Below are positions 10,779-19,383 of a stretch of DNA of 64,000 nucleotides, in pieces. A program made the position numbers and the translations under genes. Under the pieces are notes generated by a model. That model searched no databases, was not told where the DNA came from, and saw only the letters and a list, made by a program, of their open reading frames with translations. Source of the DNA: Candidatus Opimibacter skivensis (lineage in GTDB: Bacteria > Bacteroidota > Bacteroidia > Chitinophagales > Saprospiraceae); NCBI GenBank assembly GCA_016721905.1, contig JADKHH010000037.1, forward strand, positions 1-64,000. The letters are read 5' to 3'. Positions within the stretch are counted from its first letter, which is position 1; the number at the start of each line of letters is the position of its first letter.

Positions 10779-11472
10779 GGGTGGAAATTGAAAGTATCGT
10801 TTCTTATAAACTTAAGCCCTACTGTTTACACACTATTTTGAATTTCACTTATTAATAGAATATCCTATGGGTCAAAAGGCCATGGCCGTTGCAGGAGCGT
10901 CGTGGTGAGCGTAGTCGAACTATTTGCTCCTGCAACCATGAAAATTCCAAAGAGGATTCTTTAGAGTATTACGGTAGGTATCTCGGTGGTCGCAGGAGCA
11001 AACTCCTGCAACGGCTCCCTCCTTTCAAATTAGAGAAGTTTTTGCTCTTCAACCTCTTTTACCTCTTCAGCCATTCCACCGTTCTGCCCTTCCGCCGTTC
11101 TGCCTCTTCTGCCTCTTCTGCCACTTCCAACACATGGAAAAATATTTATATGCTATTTTCTCACATATCACCCCTTTTAAACCATACCGCCTTTTATTCC
11201 TTCAATCCAACACATTCAATGACCTACACATCGACATTCCTCATATATCATTTTTTTCGGCCGCAATCTCCTGTAAAACAGTGCCCACGGATGGCACTAA
11301 TTGACATACAGGATTGTTATAATGTGTTACTTTAGCATGAACCCGCGTACCGAATTACTTTCTAACATTCTTTTCCACATTTACCTAGGCACTTGTCCAC
11401 ATCCCTCTGTAAAGGCTGAGTAAATGTCATTAGGTAATCCGTCGCCACCGATTTAGTTTTGTACCCCTTTTG

Positions 11473-11553
11473 AGCTATCAGCTATCAGCTATCAGCTATC
11501 AGCTATCAGCTATCAGCCGTCAGCCGTCAGCTACCAGCTACCAGCTACCAGCT
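11473..11553. repeat. Heptanucleotide tandem array (AGCTATC)6(AGCCGTC)2(AGCTACC)3
   Basis: Six exact AGCTATC units (11473-11514), two AGCCGTC and three AGCTACC units follow each other without interruption. It lies between a possible promoter at 11454 and dnaB, so it may form part of a long 5' leader. There are no spacers, so this is not a CRISPR array. Confidence 0.9.
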
Positions 11554-11590
11554 TTTTAAAAAAAATAAAATATTACATACAACCTTTTAC

Positions 11591-11690
11591 ACACTCACAA
11601 CTCACAACTCACAACTCACAATTCACAACTTATACTTCGACTCCGCTCAGTACAAGCAACATTCACAACTGACAACTCACAACTCACAGA
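11591..11690. repeat. CTCACAA heptamer arrays upstream of dnaB
   Basis: About five CTCACAA-type units occupy 11591-11631. After a CTTCGACTCCGCTCAG word, two or three more run up to 11688, six bases before the dnaB ATG. The same unit occurs near 3121, 5010, 14800 (reverse), 19563, 43490 and 51889. Confidence 0.8.
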
Positions 11691-11693
11691 AAA

Positions 11694-13220
11694 ATGGCAG
11701 AGCCAAATCAATATAATCCTCAAACCTCCGGCAGCAGGCTGAAACCCATCCGCACGGACAATGACCTCACTAACCTGGTCTATGGCAAGCTCCAACCGCA
11801 AGCCACTCAGATAGAGGAAGTTGTACTCGGAGCCCTGATGCTCGACAAGGATGCCATGGCCATCGTGCTGGACATCCTGACCCCAGACAGTTTCTATAAA
11901 AAACCCCATGGCGTCATCTACGAAGCCATGATGCACCTCTTCGAGCGCTCTCAACCGGTCGATATCCTAACCGTTCACGAAGCCCTCAAAAAGTCCGGCA
12001 GCCTCGAAATGGTGGGCGGAGTCGGGTTTCTGGTAGAACTTACCAACAAAGTAGCCAGCGCGGCCAACCTCGAGTTCCACTCCCGTATCATCGCGCAGAA
12101 GCATATCCAGCGCGAACTCATCCGCGTGAGTACCTCCACGATCAGCGATGCTTTTGAAGACACCAAAGATGTCTTCCAGATGCTCGACGAGGCGGAATCA
12201 AACCTCTTTGACATCACCCAGAAGAACCTAAACCGCAGTTATTCCAAACTCGGTGACCTGGCTGTCAAAGCCCAAAAAGAACTCGAGTCCCTCTCTAAAA
12301 AAGAGATAGGAATGACAGGTGTTCCATCAGGATTTACCGAACTCGATAAACTCACCAATGGCTGGCAAAAATCTGACCTGGTCATCGTCGCTGCCCGCCC
12401 AGGTATGGGTAAGACGGCCTTCTGTCTTGCGCTGGCCAAAAATGCCGCAGTTGACTACAACCGACCTGTAGCTTTCTTCTCGCTTGAAATGTCCGCCCTC
12501 CAGCTCACCCATCGTCTCATGTCGATGGTGGCTGAGATCCCGGGCTCTAAGCTGAGAAACGCGCAGATGGAAGACTACGAATGGCAGCAACTCAACAGCG
12601 CTGTAGAACGCTTTAGTGAAGTGCCCATCTTTATCGATGACACACCTGCTATCAACATCTTCGAGCTTCGTGCGAAATGTCGTCGTCTCAAGATGCACCA
12701 CGATATCCAACTCGTCATCGTCGATTACTTGCAACTTATGTCCGCAGGACCGGAAGGTAAACGCGGTGGTACTCGTGAGCAGGAGATCAGTACCATCTCC
12801 CGCGCCCTGAAGACAATGGCAAAGGAACTTGAAGTGCCCGTCATCGCACTCTCTCAGTTGAGCCGCGCCGTAGAAACACGAGGCGGTAACAAGCGTCCAC
12901 AACTCTCCGACCTTCGGGACTCGGGAGCTATCGAGCAGGATGCGGATATCGTCACCTTCATCTATCGTCCGGATTATTATGAGATGGAATCCGATCCTAC
13001 TATTTCAAAAGATGCGGCAGAGATCCTGATCTCCAAGCACAGAAATGGAGCCCTTGGTACCGTCGGCTTAAAATTCATAGCCCAGTATGCCAAGTTTACT
13101 GATCCCGGTGATGACTTCTTCAATGACATCTCCGGCAAAGGACCGGGTGGCGATAATTATAATGCAGTCATTACTCGTCCGTCGCGTCTTAATGAAGATG
13201 ATGAACCAATTCCTTTTTAA
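11694..13220 (+). CDS. dnaB: Replicative DNA helicase
   Basis: DnaB is the hexameric 5'-3' helicase of the replication fork. At 508 residues the length is normal. The N-terminal domain has QATQIEEVVLGALMLDKDAM, the linker region starts near residue 150, and the RecA-like domain has Walker A ARPGMGKTAF (about residues 234-243), the H1a region FFSLEMSALQL, Walker B VIVDYLQLM, and the arginine-finger region RGGNKRPQLSDLRDSGAIEQDAD. There is no intein. The gene stands alone between two palindrome-rich non-coding regions, which is unusual for a core gene. No dnaC or loader gene is nearby. Confidence 0.97.
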   Translation: MAEPNQYNPQTSGSRLKPIRTDNDLTNLVYGKLQPQATQIEEVVLGALMLDKDAMAIVLDILTPDSFYKKPHGVIYEAMMHLFERSQPVDILTVHEALKKSGSLEMVGGVGFLVELTNKVASAANLEFHSRIIAQKHIQRELIRVSTSTISDAFEDTKDVFQMLDEAESNLFDITQKNLNRSYSKLGDLAVKAQKELESLSKKEIGMTGVPSGFTELDKLTNGWQKSDLVIVAARPGMGKTAFCLALAKNAAVDYNRPVAFFSLEMSALQLTHRLMSMVAEIPGSKLRNAQMEDYEWQQLNSAVERFSEVPIFIDDTPAINIFELRAKCRRLKMHHDIQLVIVDYLQLMSAGPEGKRGGTREQEISTISRALKTMAKELEVPVIALSQLSRAVETRGGNKRPQLSDLRDSGAIEQDADIVTFIYRPDYYEMESDPTISKDAAEILISKHRNGALGTVGLKFIAQYAKFTDPGDDFFNDISGKGPGGDNYNAVITRPSRLNEDDEPIPF

Positions 13221-13283
13221 ACGAAAAATGAAAAGCGGTGTGCTGAGCGGAGTCGAAGCATGAAAAGTGAAAATGAAAATTTG

Positions 13284-13355
13284 CATGAGCATAAAACCTG
13301 GCGCCCACGCCAGGAAAATTGAATTGCCACGGCTTTCAAGCCGTGGATGCTCATG
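13284..13355. repeat. Three-way-junction-like palindrome cluster
   Basis: An outer 9-bp stem pairs CATGAGCAT (13284-13292) with ATGCTCATG (13347-13355). Inside are two perfect hairpins: CCTGGCG-CCCA-CGCCAGG (13297-13314) and CCACGGCTT-TC-AAGCCGTGG (13327-13346). All three stems are uninterrupted, so a stable cloverleaf-like fold is possible in RNA or single-stranded DNA. Confidence 0.75.
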
Positions 13356-13384
13356 GATAAGAGAAAAAGATGTGATGAGCCGAT

Positions 13385-13669
13385 CGCATGGTTCGACTTC
13401 GCTCTCCACAAGGATTCCGTTGAATTATTGAAAGGATAATTTTCGCAAATTAAATTTTGTCTTATCCGGTCCCTGAGCTTGTCGAAGGGAATTCAAAAAG
13501 TCATTTCCCCTCCCCACGCCGCCCTCTTCGCGAGCGAAGAAGCGGCATAGGGAGAGTGCTTCGCTTTGTACCCTTCGACAAGCTCAGGGACCGATAAAAA
13601 CAAATTAGCGTAATTCATTTTTAAAATGAATCTGCGTAATCCTTGTGGAGAGCGAAGTCGAACCATGCG
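13385..13669. repeat. 285-bp nested inverted repeat, MITE- or BIME-like
   Basis: The outer arms 13385-13416 and 13638-13669 are perfect 32-bp inverted repeats containing GGTTCGACTTCGCTCTCC. The inner arms 13467-13489 and 13571-13593 are perfect 23-bp inverted repeats with GTCCCTGAGCTTGTCGAAGG. The centre holds a CTTCGC-GA-GCGAAG hairpin. The AT-rich segments between the arms are also partly complementary. No transposase is encoded. Confidence 0.8.
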
Positions 13670-13741
13670 TTCCAACAACCTCAGTCTCATGCAAATCTTA
13701 ATGCTTAACTTGCAACATATCTTCAACTTACATCTACAGAA

Positions 13742-14794
13742 GTGGCCATCAAACGAACAGTAACCAGGGATAAACCACCTTCAAGGGGAAAAAGTGAAAG
13801 CAGGCCTGCCAGAAAAACAAAGTCTAAGGATCCTGCCGCATCACATAACCGCACTCAAAAAGAGGCCAGGCTGCAGCGTGAAAAAGGAGGTGCCGGTGCT
13901 TTTAAGAAGTTCGTAAAGAGTCCAGCTAAATCAACCGCTAAGTTTGGCGAATATCGCGACAACAAGTTCGACCATAAACCGGCTGATGATGATTACACAG
14001 AAAGACCGAAAGCATCTGAGAAAGATAAGACTCCGGATAAAGTAACTCCACCATCGTATAAGGGAACCCGGGAAGAACAGGGAGAGATGCGTCTCAACAA
14101 ATACCTGGCCCACAGCGGTATCGCCAGCCGCCGCGCTGCTGATACGCTCATCATGCAAGGTCACGTCACCGTCAATGGGGTGATCGTCAAAGAGATGGGG
14201 TATAAAGTGCAACCCAAGGATGTGGTGACCTTCAAAGACAAACCTATCAAGACCGTTGATAAGCTAGTGTACTATCTGCTCAACAAACCAAGAAACGTAT
14301 TAACGACTTCAAGTGATGAACGCGGACGGCGTACAGTCATCGACATCATGTCAGAAAAAATTCCTGAGCGAATATATCCGGTCGGCAGACTCGACCGCAA
14401 CACTTCCGGCCTGATCCTGCTGACCAATGATGGTGAACTCACCAAGAAACTTTCACATCCCAGCTACAAAGTACCCAAGGTCTACCTGGTCACCCTTGAC
14501 AAAAATCTCTCCCTGAAAGACATGGAACAAATCCGTGATGGTATCACCCTCGAGGATGGCCCCATCAAGGCGGATAGTCTCCATTTTATAGAAGGCCTCT
14601 CCAAGCGCGAAGTAGAAATCGAAGTTCATTCCGGCAGAAACCGACTCGTCCGGCGCATCTTCGAACACTTCGGCTACGAAGTCGTCAAGCTCGACCGTAC
14701 CTACTACGCCGGCCTCACCAAAAAGAATCTCCCGCGCGGCATGTGGAGACCCCTGACCAAGGAAGAAGTGCGGTTGCTGAAGCATTTTACGTAA
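13742..14794 (+). CDS. RsuA/RluB-family rRNA pseudouridine synthase
   Basis: The enzyme isomerises a uridine in rRNA. Residues 1-115 form a Lys/Arg/Pro-rich low-complexity extension, common in Bacteroidota members. Next come an S4 RNA-binding domain (MRLNKYLAHSGIASRRAADTLI...GHVTVNG) and the synthase domain with the catalytic-Asp motif YPVGRLDRNTSGLILLTNDG and SGRNRLVRRIFEHFGYEV. RluB-type specificity (23S rRNA) is likely but not proven. The start is GTG at 13742. Downstream lies a short GTGAGTT-type repeat and then the GGGP synthase gene. Confidence 0.9.
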   Translation: MAIKRTVTRDKPPSRGKSESRPARKTKSKDPAASHNRTQKEARLQREKGGAGAFKKFVKSPAKSTAKFGEYRDNKFDHKPADDDYTERPKASEKDKTPDKVTPPSYKGTREEQGEMRLNKYLAHSGIASRRAADTLIMQGHVTVNGVIVKEMGYKVQPKDVVTFKDKPIKTVDKLVYYLLNKPRNVLTTSSDERGRRTVIDIMSEKIPERIYPVGRLDRNTSGLILLTNDGELTKKLSHPSYKVPKVYLVTLDKNLSLKDMEQIRDGITLEDGPIKADSLHFIEGLSKREVEIEVHSGRNRLVRRIFEHFGYEVVKLDRTYYAGLTKKNLPRGMWRPLTKEEVRLLKHFT

Positions 14795-14795
14795 T

Positions 14796-14824
14796 TGTGA
14801 GTTGTGAGCTGTGAGTTGTGAGTG
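14796..14824. repeat. Short GTGAGTT heptamer array
   Basis: Three to four GTGAGTT/GTGAGCT units, the reverse complement of the CTCACAA family, directly follow the pseudouridine synthase stop codon. Confidence 0.65.
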
Positions 14825-14854
14825 GGAGACTTATCCGGTTTCCCCGTTAACATT

Positions 14855-14862
14855 TATCTTTG
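14855..14862 (+). promoter_or_regulatory. Bacteroidota -7 box TATCTTTG immediately upstream of the GGGP synthase start
   Basis: TATCTTTG matches the TAnnTTTG consensus exactly and ends only 4 nt before the ATG at 14867. With usual spacing, transcription would begin at or very near the ATG, so the mRNA may be leaderless. No clear -33 TTTG is seen. Confidence 0.45.
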
Positions 14863-14866
14863 AACA

Positions 14867-15637
14867 ATGGATACCAGCCGAACACACCTATACACGGAGC
14901 TCACCAAAGCCAAACAGCTGGGGCAGAAAAAAATGGCCGTGCTGATCGATCCGGACAAAATGAGGCTCGGTAAGCTGGACCAGATCATAGAGCTCTCGGT
15001 CAGATGCCATGTGGATTACTTCTTTATCGGCGGTAGCCTCCTGGTCAACAGCCAACTGGACCAATGCCTCCAGATGATCCGCCAGCAATGCCAGATCCCG
15101 ATGATTTTATTTCCGGGCAGTACCTATCAGGTGAGCAACAAAGCTGATGCTATCCTCTTCCTGTCACTCGTATCGGGCAGAAACCCTGACCTCCTCATCG
15201 GACAACATGTCATTGCGGCACCTTATCTCAAATTGAGTTCGCTGGAAGTATTGCCGACCGGTTATATGCTGATCGATGGCGGAGTAGGCACTACGGTTCT
15301 ATACATGAGCAATACATCTCCGATTCCTTCCAATAAAGCAGATATCGCAGTGTGTACCGCCATGGCTGCAGAAATGCTCGGCCTGAAGATGATCTTTATG
15401 GATGCTGGAAGCGGTGCTTCACGACCCGTTTCCGCTGAGATGATCGCAGCAGTAAGCGGTGCAGTATCCATACCATTGATTGTGGGGGGCGGAATCAGGT
15501 CCGCCGAAAAAGTGCAGGAAAATCTCAATGCAGGTGCTGATGTGATTGTGATGGGCAATGCATTTGAACATGACCCGTCATTACTGATCGATATCTCCGC
15601 GACCATTCACTCACACAATGTGACCTTGAATGTCTAA
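14867..15637 (+). CDS. Geranylgeranylglyceryl-phosphate synthase (PcrB/GGGPS family)
   Basis: This TIM-barrel prenyltransferase joins a polyprenyl diphosphate to glycerol 1-phosphate through an ether bond. The 256 residues show the N-terminal phosphate motif MAVLIDPDK (residues 23-31), YFFIGGSLL, PMILFPGS, GYMLIDGGVGTTV and the C-terminal phosphate-binding LIVGGGIRS (about 202-211), then ADVIVMGNAFE. Bacteroidota homologues belong to GGGPS group II, whose members can make archaeal-type ether lipid precursors in vitro; their cellular role is unclear. The gene overlaps the next by 8 nt, giving an operon with a surface protein gene and rsgA. Confidence 0.9.
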   Translation: MDTSRTHLYTELTKAKQLGQKKMAVLIDPDKMRLGKLDQIIELSVRCHVDYFFIGGSLLVNSQLDQCLQMIRQQCQIPMILFPGSTYQVSNKADAILFLSLVSGRNPDLLIGQHVIAAPYLKLSSLEVLPTGYMLIDGGVGTTVLYMSNTSPIPSNKADIAVCTAMAAEMLGLKMIFMDAGSGASRPVSAEMIAAVSGAVSIPLIVGGGIRSAEKVQENLNAGADVIVMGNAFEHDPSLLIDISATIHSHNVTLNV

Positions 15638-18425
15638 AGCTACCTGGTTAGTTGTTCTGCTGAGTATTATTTTCTTAGGTGAGGATATGCATGCCCAGAA
15701 GCTTGGGTTGCTTCCATCGAAAGTAAAATGGCAGCAACTCCGTCATGACAGTCTACGCATCATCTATCCGGAAGGAGGTGAAGCAACTGCAAGGCGCGTA
15801 GCTGGCCTCATGTTGAAGTTTGCATCTGTTGATCCTATTTCAAAAGATAGCCGATACAAGCCGATCTCTGTCATCCTTCAGCCTCATACCAATATCTCCA
15901 ATGGCTATGTAGGTCTCGCACCCTATGTATCTGAATTTTACCTCCAGCCAAACGAAAATCCTTTTGAACTTGGATCTCTCCCCTGGGCTGATCTACTGGC
16001 TATACATGAGTACCGCCATGTGCAGCAAGTCAATGCAGTCAATACAGGCATTAGTCATATCATCAAGGTGATCTTTGGTGAGCTCGCCTACTCAGGAATG
16101 TATGGCCTCGCTACAGCCGACTGGTTTCGCGAGGGTGATGCTGTGTATGCTGAAACAAAATGGACACCTCAGGGAAGGGGGCGATTAAACCGTTTTTTAC
16201 TACCCTTTCGCGAAAATTCAAAAGAGGAAAAACCCTGGAGTTATTACCGGCTCCGCAATGGCTCATACAAGCACTATTATCCGGACCACTATCCGCTCGG
16301 TTACCTGATGTTGCAATATGGCAATCATGTTTTTGGCGAAGCCACCTGGGACACCATCTGGAGACAAGCTCCGCGCATGAAGCCCATCTATGACCCTTTT
16401 TCAGGTACGGTCAAACGATTTTTTGGTAAAGGCAACCGGCATCTGTATCTCGATGCGCTGAAATATCATGGTTCACAGCGAAAGGCATCCGAGGTACCTG
16501 ACATAGTGTATCCTGCTATTCCAATCACAGAAAAGAATCAGCAGGATGCTTTCTTTGATATGGGCTATCCGGATGTAGCAGGCGATGGAAGTATCTATTG
16601 CGTCATCACGACGTTCGATTCGACTTCAGCGATTTATAAGATAGAACCTGAAGGAAAAAGACATCATGTCATTTCATTGGGACGCCAATTAGATACCTAT
16701 TTTGATCACAGCGCTGATAAAATTGTCTATACCGAAAGTCGTGTTGATCCAAGGTGGATCCGCATGGATAAGAATGTGATTGTCGTCTATGATGAGGTCA
16801 GTCATAAAAAAATGGATATCCAACCGATCAAGGGGTACTTTATGCCTTCGTTGGATTCCGCTGCAAAAAGAATAGTTGCCCTGCACACCGATGACGAAGA
16901 AAATTATGCACTTCATATACTTGATGCATCCTCTGGCGCGCTGATCCAATCACTCCCAAATAAGGACAACCTGTATCTGGGTTATCCCTGTTTCAGCGAA
17001 GATGGCCTGCATGTGATCGCTACAGCGAGAAACAAGGAAGGACGCATGTGTATCATTCAGCAAAATATCAGTTCGGGTGAAATCAAGCAAATCACCCATT
17101 ACAGCTATGCTGTCCTCGGCCGGCCTATACAGGCAGGTCCATGGATATTCCTGACCTGTGGTATAGGAGATATTGACCAGGTGTATGCCGTTGATATCCA
17201 CGAAGGAATTTTTTACCTGGTCAGTAGTGGTCACCGGGCGCACTATGAACCCACATGGGATCCTGTCCAGGATGGAGTCGTGACTGCAGAATACACCAAC
17301 ACCGGAAAAAAACTAGTGCGGTTGCCTGGCATGCCGCGTCAATGGCGGATGGTCAACCTCGATGATGAAATCAAATATGTACCCGGTGCGGAGGAAAGAA
17401 ATCTGCTTGCAGAACCTTTGGCGGAAAATAAATTTGAAGTAAAGAAATATTCACCCTGGAGCAACGCAATCAACTTTCATAGCTGGCTGGTCACCGCTGA
17501 TGATCCTGTGTGGGGTATTGAGTTACGGTCAGATAATATCATGAATACCGTAGCCATTGCTGGTGGGTATGAATACAATAGAAATAATAAGTATCATGGA
17601 CCTTATGCCGATGTAAGACTTGGCATGTGGTTTCCGGAGATAATCTTTGGATATAGCAACTTAAGAAAGCAGTTGACTGATACTGATGAACAAACGTTCA
17701 CTAACATCTATGAAGAGGTCTATGCCGGTTTGGCGCTGCCTTTCAATTTTACGCCGGGAGTTTATTCGCAGGTACTCAATATCTCTTCCACCTACAATGC
17801 TGGTGTCAATAAACAAAAACCTCCGCAGGATGGTATAGAGCGTCAATACTACAATTATATCAACCATCGGATCTTGCTGGTCAACAGTCGCAGGAGAGCA
17901 CATCGTCAGCCCCTACCTTCCTGGGGTCAACGGTTTGATATATCCTATTCACAAAATGTGACTGGCCATAAGATTTCACAGTGGTATACAAACCTTGAGT
18001 TGGCACTACCATCGTTCAAGCCTTCACATTATTTCCTTATCATCGGTGAGTCGCTGATACAAAACCTGGAGCCTGGCTCCATTCAGTTGAGCAGCAGATA
18101 TGCAGGCCCAAGAGGATTTAATGTTCCTGATGATGACCGCAATTACCGACTTGGTTTTACATATGGATTTCCGCTCCTGTATCCGGATGTCGGATTCGGA
18201 AATGTGGCATATATCAGGCGGATCAGGTTACAGCCGTTTTTTGATATTGCTTATACCAGTGATCCACAAGCTGTCAGTAAAACGCTCAAAAGTGCAGGTG
18301 CAGAACTTTTGGTTGATTTCAAATTTGGTGATATTACACTCGGATTCAGGTATGCGCGATTACTTTCAGGCTATGAAGGTAGTGCGGGTCAATTTGAGTT
18401 TTTCATTCCATCAATCCGATTCTAA
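15630..18425 (+). CDS. Secreted HEXXH metallopeptidase-like protein with beta-propeller and C-terminal barrel
   Basis: This 931-residue protein begins with a signal peptide ending near MHAQ. A gluzincin-like (peptidase MA) motif is present: HEYRH at residues 126-130 and, about 38 residues on, DWFREGDAVYAE with the expected third zinc ligand Glu near 168. The middle (about 300-600) has repeated strand patterns such as DGSIYCVITTFD and DGLHVIATARN, typical of TolB-like propellers. The last 300 residues alternate aromatic and polar residues and end in F, like an outer-membrane beta-barrel. A peptidase on the cell surface is the likely role; the substrate is unknown. It abuts rsgA with no gap. 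Confidence 0.75.
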   Translation: MSKATWLVVLLSIIFLGEDMHAQKLGLLPSKVKWQQLRHDSLRIIYPEGGEATARRVAGLMLKFASVDPISKDSRYKPISVILQPHTNISNGYVGLAPYVSEFYLQPNENPFELGSLPWADLLAIHEYRHVQQVNAVNTGISHIIKVIFGELAYSGMYGLATADWFREGDAVYAETKWTPQGRGRLNRFLLPFRENSKEEKPWSYYRLRNGSYKHYYPDHYPLGYLMLQYGNHVFGEATWDTIWRQAPRMKPIYDPFSGTVKRFFGKGNRHLYLDALKYHGSQRKASEVPDIVYPAIPITEKNQQDAFFDMGYPDVAGDGSIYCVITTFDSTSAIYKIEPEGKRHHVISLGRQLDTYFDHSADKIVYTESRVDPRWIRMDKNVIVVYDEVSHKKMDIQPIKGYFMPSLDSAAKRIVALHTDDEENYALHILDASSGALIQSLPNKDNLYLGYPCFSEDGLHVIATARNKEGRMCIIQQNISSGEIKQITHYSYAVLGRPIQAGPWIFLTCGIGDIDQVYAVDIHEGIFYLVSSGHRAHYEPTWDPVQDGVVTAEYTNTGKKLVRLPGMPRQWRMVNLDDEIKYVPGAEERNLLAEPLAENKFEVKKYSPWSNAINFHSWLVTADDPVWGIELRSDNIMNTVAIAGGYEYNRNNKYHGPYADVRLGMWFPEIIFGYSNLRKQLTDTDEQTFTNIYEEVYAGLALPFNFTPGVYSQVLNISSTYNAGVNKQKPPQDGIERQYYNYINHRILLVNSRRRAHRQPLPSWGQRFDISYSQNVTGHKISQWYTNLELALPSFKPSHYFLIIGESLIQNLEPGSIQLSSRYAGPRGFNVPDDDRNYRLGFTYGFPLLYPDVGFGNVAYIRRIRLQPFFDIAYTSDPQAVSKTLKSAGAELLVDFKFGDITLGFRYARLLSGYEGSAGQFEFFIPSIRF

Positions 18426-19373
18426 ATGAAAGGTATTGTGGCACGGGTGACCGGTAGTTGGCACGACATACGACTCGAAGACGGGACCATACTTCCCTCC
18501 CGTATCATCGGCAAGCTCCGCATGGATGACATCAAGACAACCAATCCTGTGGGTGTAGGTGATGAGGTCGAAGTGCAATATGAAGCAGGTGATGAATTTA
18601 AAGGGGTGATCACTGAGGTCCTGCCGCGGCGTAACTATATCGTCCGTCAATCTCCCCGTAGAAAACATGACCTGCATCTACTGGCTTCCAATGTTGACCA
18701 GGCAGTATTGGTGACTACGATCGTGAGTCCAATGTTGAAGATGGGATTTATCGACCGGTTCCTGCTGATGACTGAGCCGCACAATATCCCGGTCATCATC
18801 GTCATCAACAAAAACGATCTCTTCGGTGAAGAAGAAAAAGAAATTTTCGGTGGCCTGAAAATCATGTACGAAGATATCGGGTACAGAGTGATCAGTTGCT
18901 CGGCGCAGACTGGCGAAGGTGTTGATGAATTGAGAGGACTTTTGAAAGATAAAATATCCCTCGTGGCAGGGCAATCCGGTGTAGGTAAATCAACACTTGT
19001 CAATGCGATACAGCCGGGGCTTGGATTAAAGACAGATGAAATCTCCGAATATTCCGGCAAGGGTCAGCATACGACTACGTTTGCTGAAATGTTTTCACTG
19101 GATCAGGGGGGCTATATCATTGATACACCCGGCATCAAGATGTTGTCATTCAACAATCTGGAGCCAATGGATGTCGCGCATAATTTCAGGGAATTTTTTG
19201 TCGTCTCTTCATCGTGCCGTTTTCCCAACTGCCTACATCGAAACGAACCGGGATGTGCTGTAAAAGCTGCAGTGGAGGAGGGATCTATTTCAACTTTACG
19301 ATATGAACATTACCTTCAGATCATGGCCGAGATAGAAGATCTTAATTATTGGGAGAGACATAAAAACCTGTAA
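18426..19373 (+). CDS. rsgA: Ribosome small subunit-dependent GTPase A
   Basis: RsgA is a circularly permuted GTPase that helps mature the 30S subunit. At 315 residues it has an N-terminal OB fold (GIVARVTGSWHDIRLEDG), then G4 VINKNDLF, G5-like ISCSAQTGEG, G1 AGQSGVGKSTLVNA (about residues 180-193), G2 region GQHTTTFAEM and G3 IIDTPGIK. The C-terminal zinc site is C-x4-C-x-H-x5-C (CRFPNCLHRNEPGC). The start codon follows the upstream stop directly. A repeat-filled spacer follows. Confidence 0.96.
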   Translation: MKGIVARVTGSWHDIRLEDGTILPSRIIGKLRMDDIKTTNPVGVGDEVEVQYEAGDEFKGVITEVLPRRNYIVRQSPRRKHDLHLLASNVDQAVLVTTIVSPMLKMGFIDRFLLMTEPHNIPVIIVINKNDLFGEEEKEIFGGLKIMYEDIGYRVISCSAQTGEGVDELRGLLKDKISLVAGQSGVGKSTLVNAIQPGLGLKTDEISEYSGKGQHTTTFAEMFSLDQGGYIIDTPGIKMLSFNNLEPMDVAHNFREFFVVSSSCRFPNCLHRNEPGCAVKAAVEEGSISTLRYEHYLQIMAEIEDLNYWERHKNL

Positions 19374-19383
19374 TTACAGTCAA

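Larger units (their letters stand above)
10779..11693. other. 915-nt non-coding region with REP-like hairpins and short tandem arrays
   Basis: No credible gene was seen; an open frame at 10889-11335 is composed largely of repeats. The left part has an inverted repeat GTTGCAGGAGC/GCTCCTGCAAC (10888-10898 and 10926-10936) flanking a TGAGCGTAGTCGAAC word, and a GCAGGAG/CTCCTGC hairpin (10992-11009). Then come a pyrimidine-rich nonamer array (11040-11135), an AT-rich stretch with two DnaA-box-like nonamers (11371-11379 and 11393-11401), a -7-like TAGTTTTG (11454-11461), a heptamer array (11473-11553) and CTCACAA arrays with a CTTCGACTCCGCTCAG word (11591-11690). Confidence 0.7.
13221..13741. other. 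521-nt non-coding region made of nested palindromes
   Basis: No gene is seen. It contains a GTGCTGAGCGGAGTCGAAGC word, a three-way-junction-like fold (13284-13355) and a 285-bp nested inverted repeat (13385-13669). It separates dnaB from the pseudouridine synthase gene and may carry the promoter of the latter, but no clear -7 box was found. Confidence 0.75.

Noticed and set aside
10889..11335. 148-codon open frame upstream of dnaB
   Set aside because: It is built from hairpin and nonamer repeats, has no domain or codon pattern like the neighbours, and runs through REP-like palindromes.
12327..12902. 191-codon open frame antisense to dnaB
   Set aside because: It lies wholly inside the conserved helicase domain on the other strand and has no recognisable motif.
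13284..13355. tRNA gene
   Set aside because: Two inner hairpins only, no anticodon arm, no T-loop consensus and no acceptor stem of 7 bp with a 3' tail.
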